Assembly (NCBI GenBank): GCA_002469525.1
Contig: DKME01000084.1
Span: forward strand, 1,785 to 7,026
Direction of reading: 5' to 3'
Length of the DNA: 5,242 nucleotides
From: Actinobacteria bacterium UBA7422
GTDB lineage: Bacteria; Actinomycetota; Actinomycetes; S36-B12
The notes under the pieces are model-generated. The model did not search any database. It was not told the DNA's origin and saw nothing but the letters and a program-made list of their open reading frames with translations. The position numbers and the translations under genes were made by a program. The first letter of the stretch is position 1, and every line of letters starts with the position of its first letter. This document shows positions 1 to 5,091 of this stretch, piece after piece.

Positions 1-82
1 ACCAACGCGCCCGCCGTTACCTGCCCGCAATAAACTTGCCCTATCTTTCAGATCCACCCCCGGCATCACCCAAACCCACCTC

Positions 83-88
83 AAGGAG
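83..88 (+). promoter_or_regulatory. Ribosome binding site of serC
   Basis: AAGGAG lies 6 nt before the GTG at 95 and fixes that codon as the serC start. The 94 bp upstream carry TANNNT-like hexamers at 31-36 (TAAACT) and 43-48 (TATCTT). No convincing -35 element pairs with either, so I do not assign a promoter. Confidence 0.8.
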
Positions 89-94
89 CAAAAC

Positions 95-1216
95 GTGAGC
101 GAAATCGTGATCCCAACCGAACTTCTTCCTGTGGACGGGCGGTTCGGTAGCGGTCCCTCGAAGGTGCGCCAAGAACAAACCGATGCCCTTGCTCGCGTGT
201 GGCAGTCGTATTTGGGTACTTCACACCGCCAGTCAACCGTTCGTAATGAAGTCAAGCGACTGCGCGAGGGCCTAGCAAATCTGTTCGAACTACCCGAAGG
301 CTACGAAGTAATTTTGGGCAACGGTGGCTCGACCGCGTTCTGGGATATCGCTTCATTCGGTTTGATCCGCGACCGTGCTCAGTTCCTGACCTTTGGTGAA
401 TTCGGTGCGAAGTTCGCATCCGGGTCGCAGAAGGCGCCGCACCTCGGTGAGCAAGATATTCGGACATCAGATCCAGGTAGCGCTCCGGTATTTCAAGCCG
501 TCGCAGGGATCGACGCGTATTGCACCCCGCACAATGAAACCTCAACCGGAGTTGCGTTCACCCCCAAGCGCGTAATCGGAGCCGATTCGGATTCACTCAT
601 GATTATCGATGCAACTTCAGGGGCTGGCGGTCTTGCAGTTGATGCCAAAGAATTTGATACCTACTACTTCGCACCGCAAAAAAGTTTTGGTTCTGACGGT
701 GGTTTGTGGCTAGCACTCATGTCACCTGCTGCGATTGAACGCGCCACCAAAATCAAGGAGTCCGGTCGCTGGATCCCTGACTTCCTTGACCTTGTTACCG
801 CAATTGACAACTCACGGCTCCAGCAGACGTATAACACCCCAGCGCTGGCAACCATTTACATGATGGCCGAGCAGGTTGACTGGTTTAACACAAATGGCGG
901 CATGGCTTGGACCACTGCGCGAACCGCAGAGTCGTCAAACATGATCTACGACTGGGCCCAAGCCAGTGAAGTGCTTAGTCCGTTCGTGAGCGACCCCGCG
1001 TTGCGTTCTGGCGTGGTTGCCACGATCGACGTTGACGACTCGATTGATGCAACCTTGATCACAAAAGCCCTGCGCGCCAATGGAATTCTTGACACCGAGC
1101 CCTACCGCAAACTCGGACGCAACCAACTCCGCATTGCCGTGTTTCCTGCAGTTGATCCAGCAGATGTGCGAGCACTTCTGGCATCAATTGATTATGTTAT
1201 TGCGCAACTTACGTGA
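95..1216 (+). CDS. serC: Phosphoserine aminotransferase (actinobacterial SerC type)
   Basis: A PLP-dependent class V aminotransferase that converts 3-phosphohydroxypyruvate and glutamate to 3-phosphoserine and 2-oxoglutarate. This is the second step of cytosolic serine biosynthesis, and family members may also act in pyridoxal phosphate synthesis. At 373 aa it has the usual length of the actinobacterial form. Visible marks are the N-terminal FGSGPSK segment (residues 17-23, substrate binding), the GNGGSTAFWD cofactor-pocket segment (75-84), HNETSTG (146-152), DATSGAGG (172-179), and the Schiff-base lysine K196 inside FAPQKSFGSDGG. NTPA at 247-250 is the conserved segment reached from the partner subunit. 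The GTG start at 95 follows a good AAGGAG at 6 nt. The stop codon overlaps the next gene's GTG (GTGA), so the two are probably co-translated. No missing residue or frameshift is apparent. Assignment to the family is from sequence motifs and I am confident of it. Confidence 0.95.
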   Translation: MSEIVIPTELLPVDGRFGSGPSKVRQEQTDALARVWQSYLGTSHRQSTVRNEVKRLREGLANLFELPEGYEVILGNGGSTAFWDIASFGLIRDRAQFLTFGEFGAKFASGSQKAPHLGEQDIRTSDPGSAPVFQAVAGIDAYCTPHNETSTGVAFTPKRVIGADSDSLMIIDATSGAGGLAVDAKEFDTYYFAPQKSFGSDGGLWLALMSPAAIERATKIKESGRWIPDFLDLVTAIDNSRLQQTYNTPALATIYMMAEQVDWFNTNGGMAWTTARTAESSNMIYDWAQASEVLSPFVSDPALRSGVVATIDVDDSIDATLITKALRANGILDTEPYRKLGRNQLRIAVFPAVDPADVRALLASIDYVIAQLT

Positions 1217-2427
1217 GCGAGGATGCCCCGAGCAAAGTTACTCCAGCTCGGCCCAAACGTGACAGTCCCACGTGGGCGGGTTACCTACTCATCACTTCTT
1301 ATGCCTGGTTCATTTATGGGCTGAGCGCAACACAAGCTTTGATTCGAGACGAACAAGGAACCTCCCGGACGGTAGCTAGCCTGCATGCGGTCGCTTTCTC
1401 AATTGGTGGAATCGTTGCGGGACTTATCGCTGCTCGACTGATCCTGGCCCTAGGTCGCGGAAAGTTTCTATACATCGCCGTGTTTGGTGCGACAATCGGA
1501 ATCCTGATTTACACGATTCCAGGTGGCACTACCGTCACATTAATCGGCGCATTCGTCGCATCTGTTTTTGGCACTTCAATCATTGTTGGGGCCAGCGCAT
1601 TCCTCTTTGATTACCAAAAACAGGCGGGCCCTGCCGCAGTTACTGAAGCAAATGCCGTTGCCGCACTTGGCGGCTTTCTTGCACCGCTGGCGATTGGGAT
1701 TGGTTCCATAATATTCCTAGGCTGGCGCGCCGGGATTTGGATTCTGTTCGCAGGGTTTGTTGTCAGCCTGTTACTTATGCGGAAGAGCCCGCATGTTTTC
1801 CGTGTTCCCATGGACGAACAAGTACGCGAGGCGAATCGAGTGCCCTTCCCGCGCAAATTCTGGTGGGCACTTGCCACCCTATTCCTACTGCTCACGACCG
1901 AATTCACCCTGACTCTATGGAGCGCCGACCTGCTTCGCGAGCGCGCTGGATTCGAAGCCGGTGCCGCAGCCGCCTCGGTCGCCGCTCTTACCGGAGGAAT
2001 CTTTATTGGAAGGGTATTTGGTTCTCGCCTTGCAGAGTACTTCCCGGTTGATCGAATTTTGACCTACGCGATCCTTATTTCACTCGCTGGCTGGATCGTG
2101 GTCTGGAGCACCCCAATAGCTGCGATCATTCTTCTTGGACTCGTTATTAGCGGTGTCGGTGCGGCATTGTTCTGGCCACTTGGAATCAGTCGGGTCGTCT
2201 TGGCTTCTGACGGCCAGAGCGATCGCGCATCTGCTTTGTCCGCTGTGACAGGAGGGACTGCAGGTGGGATCGGACCCTTTGTTCTTGGCGCCCTCGCCGA
2301 TTCAGTCGGAGTTCACACAGCGTTCTTGGTGCTCCCGGTCGCTTTACTCGCAGGCTTTTTCCTTATGCGGATCAAACCGGTCACCAACACGATTACCGAT
2401 ACGACCACTCCAACAAGCACCGTATAG
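1213..2427 (+). CDS. Major facilitator superfamily (MFS) transporter
   Basis: A polytopic inner-membrane protein of 404 aa, the standard MFS length. Twelve hydrophobic segments fall at about residues 21-40, 56-78, 86-103, 106-130, 144-168, 170-189, 214-236, 247-270, 282-298, 301-325, 340-363 and 367-386. A central basic/acidic cytoplasmic loop (about 190-213) separates the two six-helix halves. Loop 2-3 ends in LGRGK (80-84), a degenerate form of the MFS A-motif. The GxxxGxxxGP-like run near 347-355 and the paired GAL-AD at 359-363 also fit an MFS C-domain. The GTG start overlaps the serC stop by 4 nt and has no Shine-Dalgarno of its own, so translation probably depends on serC. The substrate cannot be read from the sequence. 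Pairing with serC could hint at an amino-acid-related solute, but that is only inference. The Thr-rich tail (residues 391-403) and helix 12 lie over the 3' end of the opposite-strand gene. Confidence 0.88.
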   Translation: MSEDAPSKVTPARPKRDSPTWAGYLLITSYAWFIYGLSATQALIRDEQGTSRTVASLHAVAFSIGGIVAGLIAARLILALGRGKFLYIAVFGATIGILIYTIPGGTTVTLIGAFVASVFGTSIIVGASAFLFDYQKQAGPAAVTEANAVAALGGFLAPLAIGIGSIIFLGWRAGIWILFAGFVVSLLLMRKSPHVFRVPMDEQVREANRVPFPRKFWWALATLFLLLTTEFTLTLWSADLLRERAGFEAGAAAASVAALTGGIFIGRVFGSRLAEYFPVDRILTYAILISLAGWIVVWSTPIAAIILLGLVISGVGAALFWPLGISRVVLASDGQSDRASALSAVTGGTAGGIGPFVLGALADSVGVHTAFLVLPVALLAGFFLMRIKPVTNTITDTTTPTSTV

Positions 2428-3323
2428 TTTGGGCCCCGTTCAGCCACCACGATTTCCGGTGCTGAATTCACGCTTCCTTCACTCGTGCCACTTATCCCAC
2501 CTTGATTTTCTGCTGCCACCGGGATCCCGGGAGCTTCAACTCGCAGCAGCCTGTTATCCCCTTCACTGGCAATTAAGAGCGCGTCTTCTCCTGGCAGCCA
2601 GGCAATTGCTTCACCTTGAGCTTGAGCGGGTAGTTGTATCTCTTCGGCGAGTTCACCTGTTGGCAACCCCGCGTAAAACTGCGCATCAAAGTAGTCACGC
2701 AGAACGAATCCTGATCCGTCGGGCTTGACCGCGCCGTCTGTGATCAGTCCACTCGCAGGGCCAACTTTTTTGGCAATATTTACTTCGCCCTTTTTCAATT
2801 TCTTAGGAAGTTTATAGACCGATCCACTGGCCATTTGCTTGGTGACTATCCAGAGCTGCTGGGAATTGGGATCAGCCAAAATTGTTTCGGCGTTATGCGG
2901 CCGGTCTTCATAGGTAAATCTGTATCTCTGAACTTGTGCACTTCTATTTCCCAAATTCCTTGGTTCACGGATCCGGTAAATTGACACATCACTCCATGAG
3001 TCCACATTGTCGCCAATGTCACCCACCCACAACACCGGACGACCTTGAGCGTCGACTCCAGAAGCGAGTCCCTCAAAATCGCGCGCAGAAACATCTCGCA
3101 ATGTCAACTCGCCAACAACTGCACAGTCGGAAAGTCGCAGTGCGTAAAGTCTCGCCTCGTCACCTGAATCGTTGTGAACCCACATAACACCTGGGTGGAC
3201 CTGTGACGGTGCCATCCCACTGATTTCATTCAACCTGGTGTCAGTGAATTCGCACATAACGTCAGGCGATGCCGCAACCACAAGTGGTACCGGAAGCGAA
3301 AACAATAATGCTCCAGCAACCAC
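2313..3323 (-). CDS. Exported, C-terminally anchored beta-propeller-like protein
   Basis: No named gene is recognised. The 336-aa product has an N-terminal hydrophobic segment with a plausible cleavage site after residue 18 (VVAA-SPD). A long, mostly beta extracytoplasmic domain follows, then a Val-rich membrane helix (about 301-318) and a basic tail (RIRKK, 319-323). The domain carries short acidic repeats: EISGMAPS (33-40), WVHNDSGD (48-55), RDFEGLA (81-87), VGDIGDN (100-106), HNAETILAD (143-151), ITDGAVKPDG (194-203) and QGEAIAW (236-242). This spacing resembles blades of SdiA-regulated or phytase-like beta-propellers, which often bind calcium, but that is inference. Cys24 and Cys67 could pair. 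The expected topology is an outside domain tethered to the membrane. From the GTG at 3323 the signal peptide lacks a positive n-region. A non-canonical CTG (3347) or ATT (3344), coupled to the upstream 29-codon ORF, gives a better one. The last 38 codons overlap the MFS gene. The function is unknown. Confidence 0.8.
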   Translation of the reverse strand: MVAGALLFSLPVPLVVAASPDVMCEFTDTRLNEISGMAPSQVHPGVMWVHNDSGDEARLYALRLSDCAVVGELTLRDVSARDFEGLASGVDAQGRPVLWVGDIGDNVDSWSDVSIYRIREPRNLGNRSAQVQRYRFTYEDRPHNAETILADPNSQQLWIVTKQMASGSVYKLPKKLKKGEVNIAKKVGPASGLITDGAVKPDGSGFVLRDYFDAQFYAGLPTGELAEEIQLPAQAQGEAIAWLPGEDALLIASEGDNRLLRVEAPGIPVAAENQGGISGTSEGSVNSAPEIVVAERGPNYTVLVGVVVSVIVLVTGLIRIRKKPASKATGSTKNAV

Positions 3324-3343
3324 CGCACCAAGACTCTTGAGAA

Positions 3344-3433
3344 TCAGAGGGACCCAATTGCAGCAACAAAAACACTACCAATGAGTGCAACCAAAACCAC
3401 AATGGTCACGGCTCTGCGAAATCCTGGAGTCAT
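3344..3433 (-). CDS. 29-aa single-pass membrane microprotein (hypothetical)
   Basis: A short ORF on the - strand from ATG 3433 to TGA 3344, reading MTPGFRRAVTIVVLVALIG and ending SVFVAAIGSL. It has a short basic N-terminus (F-R-R at 5-7) followed by about 20 uninterrupted hydrophobic residues, the form of a one-helix membrane protein with its N-terminus inside. Upstream, TAGGGT lies 6 nt before the ATG, which could be a leaderless -10 box. The same bases (AGGGTGG, 3444-3438) could instead act as a weak ribosome binding site. Its stop abuts the in-frame signal-peptide region of the propeller gene, so the two could be translationally coupled. There is no predicted function. It could also be a regulatory leader peptide for the downstream gene. 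The hydrophobic profile and start context support a real gene, but at 29 codons chance is not excluded. Confidence 0.5.
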   Translation of the reverse strand: MTPGFRRAVTIVVLVALIGSVFVAAIGSL

Positions 3434-3439
3434 ACCACC

Positions 3440-3445
3440 ACCCTA
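3440..3445 (-). promoter_or_regulatory. Candidate -10 box (TAGGGT) for the 29-aa gene and propeller unit
   Basis: TAGGGT on the - strand fits the actinobacterial TANNNT -10 pattern and ends 6 nt before the ATG at 3433, placing the expected transcript start on or near the A of that ATG. No -35 match is seen at 17-18 bp. The GGG content also makes it readable as a weak Shine-Dalgarno, so the call is tentative. Confidence 0.35.
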
Positions 3446-3449
3446 AAGC

Positions 3450-3467
3450 AATCAATCCCAATTGATT
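3450..3467. repeat. 7-bp inverted repeat in the divergent control region
   Basis: AATCAAT (3450-3456) and ATTGATT (3461-3467) are perfect inverted arms separated by CCCA. The repeat lies just upstream of the - strand TAGGGT box, within the region a -35-binding factor or repressor would cover. It is a candidate operator half-site pair. It has no T-tract, and its low stem GC argues against a terminator. Confidence 0.45.
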
Positions 3468-3491
3468 CGGCCCACTCACTTGAGCTACCGG

Positions 3492-3497
3492 TAACCT
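3492..3497 (+). promoter_or_regulatory. Candidate leaderless -10 box (TAACCT) of the DUF2530-like gene
   Basis: TAACCT matches TANNNT and ends exactly 6 nt before the ATG at 3504. No purine-rich ribosome binding site lies upstream of that ATG, so a leaderless transcript starting at the A of the ATG explains the start well. The box overlaps the last two bases of an 8-bp palindrome, TACCGGTA (3486-3493), a possible protein-binding site. Confidence 0.5.
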
Positions 3498-3503
3498 TGC
3501 GTT

Positions 3504-3734
3504 ATGACCGCTGTGCACTCACCCTCGGACTCGAACGCGATTCTCCCGGTTCGAATTGGAACCGCAATCGCAATTCTGGCAACTGTGGTGGCCGGGTTTG
3601 TCGGTCCGCTCACTCCGAGTAGCGCGGGGGGTTCCCCGGTGTGGTGGTTCGGCGCCGGCATTATCGCCAGCGCAAGTGGCCTACTTGGTTTGGTTTTCCT
3701 GCATAGACGTGCACGCAAACTAAATCTTAATTAA
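3504..3734 (+). CDS. Small two-helix membrane protein, DUF2530-like
   Basis: A 76-aa protein with a polar N-terminus (1-15), helix one at about 17-36 (RIGTAIAILATVVAGFV), a Gly/Ser/Pro loop, helix two at about 46-66 (PVWWFGAGIIASASGLLGLVF), and a basic tail H-R-R-A-R-K. The R-I-G-T-A entry to the first helix, the W-W pair, the G-x-L-G-L pattern and the arginine-rich end match my memory of DUF2530, an uncharacterised actinobacterial family of about 75 aa. The family call is from recall and was not searched. Both ends should be cytoplasmic by the positive-inside rule. The ATG has no Shine-Dalgarno but has a TANNNT box 6 nt upstream, so it is probably leaderless. It converges on the DUF3027 gene with a 2-bp gap. 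In other actinobacteria DUF2530 and DUF3027 genes are, as I recall, often close together. Function unknown. Confidence 0.72.
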   Translation: MTAVHSPSDSNAILPVRIGTAIAILATVVAGFVGPLTPSSAGGSPVWWFGAGIIASASGLLGLVFLHRRARKLNLN

Positions 3735-3736
3735 TG

Positions 3737-4558
3737 TCACTCTAAATCAAGACTTGCCGAACCTGCGCGCTCAACGGGCGTAAAACCGGGGTCAACGGTT
3801 CCTGAGTGAGCACCACACCCGTAACTCAACGCAACAACGCGACCGTCTGCCGGGGACAGCGCATTTGTGCAGACCGCAAAAGATTGTCCGAGTGGACCGG
3901 CCAGTGAGTTTTGGAAGCCACAACTGCTGCAGGTCGCTGGAGCTAGACGCGCCATTTCTGTCTTGGGACCAAACTCGCTTGAGTTCCATCGATCCCCTGC
4001 TTGCTCACGACCAACTACGGAGAGCACCCGCGCACGCCCAAGCCCTAATTCCCAACCGGACATAATGCCGCGATATTCCTCAACGTACTCAAAGTCCTCG
4101 TTGACATCAGTTCCGAAAAATTCGGCGAATCCTGCGGTTAGTCTTTCGTCGTTTGCGTTCACGGGTAAGACGTCACCCGCGCTGAGGTCACCCGGCTGCA
4201 GCCGCTCGCTCCAAGGGACCCACGGTGGCGCCAGAAGTGAATCCGGGCCTGGCAGCAGTACGACGTCCGTGACAGTGACCGTTGACTTGCTTTTAGGGGT
4301 TGTCGCCAACGTAACGGCCCACTGCCAACCGAGGTAAGCCTTGTTGGTACACATGAAGATATGGGTCGCCAGATTCTTCGCTTCCATGACCATTCCCACG
4401 TGCTCACCAATAAAAGTTGAATTGCCGGCCTCAAGAATTGCAGCTTCATGTGCCAACTCAATTGCCTTAGCAAGGGTCGCTTCGTCTTTGAGGCCCGGGA
4501 CCTGCGCCTGCAATGCTCGATCTGAAAGTGGCGTGCTCACGAGCCAAGTCTCTCCCAT
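3737..4558 (-). CDS. DUF3027 family protein
   Basis: An actinobacterial family of unknown function, apparently cytosolic (no signal or membrane segment). In order there is a variable N-terminus, an Ala-rich helix (about 28-43), then the family core: IGEHVG (50-55), THIFMC (65-70), Y-L-G-W-Q-W-A-V-T (75-83), VVLLPGPDSLLAPPWVPW (99-116), and RLQPGDLSAGDVLP (119-132). Next come LGLGRARVLS (171-180) and a C-terminal cysteine cluster C210-x2-C213, C230, and CGAH at 248-251. The cysteines and H251 look like a zinc-ribbon-type site, which is inference. The ATG at 4558 has no ribosome binding site. A GTG at 4540 (residue 7, giving 267 aa beginning MSTPLSDR) has GGGAGAG 9 nt upstream and may be the true start. 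It is divergent from the lipoprotein gene and ends 2 bp from the DUF2530-like gene. I am confident of the family, but its biochemical role is unknown. Confidence 0.88.
   Translation of the reverse strand: MGETWLVSTPLSDRALQAQVPGLKDEATLAKAIELAHEAAILEAGNSTFIGEHVGMVMEAKNLATHIFMCTNKAYLGWQWAVTLATTPKSKSTVTVTDVVLLPGPDSLLAPPWVPWSERLQPGDLSAGDVLPVNANDERLTAGFAEFFGTDVNEDFEYVEEYRGIMSGWELGLGRARVLSVVGREQAGDRWNSSEFGPKTEMARLAPATCSSCGFQNSLAGPLGQSFAVCTNALSPADGRVVALSYGCGAHSGTVDPGFTPVERAGSASLDLE
4550..4556 (-). promoter_or_regulatory. Ribosome binding site favouring the downstream DUF3027 start
   Basis: GGGAGAG on the - strand lies inside the longest ORF, beginning at the G of its ATG, and ends 9 nt before the GTG at 4540. 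The ATG at 4558 has only GCGCCTC before it. The spacing is at the long end of normal, so this favours the GTG without settling it. Confidence 0.4.
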
Positions 4559-4583
4559 GAGGCGCGATGCATGGAACAGCGGG

Positions 4584-4589
4584 TAATGT
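4584..4589 (+). promoter_or_regulatory. Candidate leaderless -10 box (TAATGT) of the lipoprotein gene
   Basis: TAATGT fits TANNNT and ends 7 nt before the ATG at 4597. No Shine-Dalgarno precedes that ATG. If used, the transcript would begin at or next to the ATG, which would exclude the in-frame ATG at 4567 because that lies upstream of the transcript. No -35 element is evident. Confidence 0.45.
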
Positions 4590-4596
4590 CACTGCC

Positions 4597-5082
4597 ATGA
4601 CTTCACAGTTTCCTCGCCGCTCGGTCTCTCAAGGCACCGCCCTCCTGGCCGTTGCAGTTTCTGCTCTGTTCGTTCTCACAGGTTGCACCAAGCCACTTCC
4701 CGGGGCTACGGTTTTTTCTGGAACCAGTAGCGAAAACCGTCAAGCCACCTGCTGGGCATTCGATACCGATGAACTGGGAGCGGGTGACTGCGCTCAGGAT
4801 TTGATCGCGCAGGCGGCGGAAGGTGACGCCGTCTCGGTTGTTTCGGTGGTCCCCGGCGAAACTGTCGGAATCAGCGTGGATCCCGCCGTGGCAGAAACAG
4901 GCTGGTACGTAGTGCTCGGCAACCAGCGAATGACAACTAGCCCGATCCAGAGCTTCTACTACCGCTTTACTTTCCCAGAGACCCAAGAGATTCCAGCCGA
5001 AGGAATTTTGCTGCAGATAGTGGCGAGCACCGGCGTTGGTGCACGGGGCATCTGGGTGTTCAAGTTGGAGCAAGCAGCCTAA
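4597..5082 (+). CDS. Lipoprotein, DUF2771-like
   Basis: A 161-aa predicted lipoprotein. The N-terminus MTSQFPRR is followed by a hydrophobic stretch (about 14-27) and the lipobox L-T-G-C with the lipidated Cys30, so the mature protein should sit on the outer face of the membrane. Cys52 and Cys65 could form a disulfide. The rest is mostly short beta segments: VSVVSVVPGETVGISVDP, GWYVVLGNQR, then a closing GIWVFKLE. The order of these segments resembles my recollection of actinobacterial DUF2771 lipoproteins, which end in a similar W-x-F-x-L motif. That family assignment is from memory. I chose the ATG at 4597 over the in-frame ATG at 4567 because it puts the two arginines near the N-terminus, as in a standard signal peptide, and has a TANNNT box 7 nt upstream. 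The next gene starts 9 bp after the stop, so they are probably co-transcribed. Function unknown. Confidence 0.75.
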   Translation: MTSQFPRRSVSQGTALLAVAVSALFVLTGCTKPLPGATVFSGTSSENRQATCWAFDTDELGAGDCAQDLIAQAAEGDAVSVVSVVPGETVGISVDPAVAETGWYVVLGNQRMTTSPIQSFYYRFTFPETQEIPAEGILLQIVASTGVGARGIWVFKLEQAA

Positions 5083-5088
5083 AGGGGA
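5083..5088 (+). promoter_or_regulatory. Ribosome binding site of the dehydrogenase gene
   Basis: AGGGGA precedes the ATG at 5092 by 3 nt, a short but workable spacing. It starts immediately after the lipoprotein TAA, consistent with one operon. Confidence 0.55.
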
Positions 5089-5091
5089 TCC

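Noticed and set aside
1..94. A promoter or an upstream gene end before serC
   Set aside because: TAAACT and TATCTT hexamers resemble -10 boxes but have no paired -35, and no coding frame with a recognisable product is visible in so short a stretch. A divergent neighbour such as citrate synthase is known next to serC in some actinobacteria but cannot be seen here.
252..575. Overlapping short ORFs on both strands inside serC (252-545 -, 393-575 +)
   Set aside because: They are shadows of serC: Arg/Ser-rich translations, no ribosome binding site, and the serC frame is intact with all key residues.
2428..2450. GGGCCCC block after the MFS stop as a terminator
   Set aside because: GGGCCC is a short palindrome without a loop or T-tract, and it lies inside the propeller coding sequence, so it does not qualify as an intrinsic terminator.
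2264..2728. 154-codon + strand ORF after the MFS gene
   Set aside because: It is antisense to the well-supported propeller gene and partly inside the MFS gene in another frame. Its translation is low-complexity (Leu/Arg/Ser rich) with no domain pattern or start signal.
3867..4337. 156-codon + strand ORF
   Set aside because: It is antisense to the DUF3027 core, whose motifs are unmistakable. The product is Ser/Pro-rich without recognisable features.
4603..5073. 156-codon - strand ORF
   Set aside because: It lies entirely opposite the lipoprotein gene, which has a clear signal peptide and lipobox. There is no sensible protein pattern on the opposite strand.
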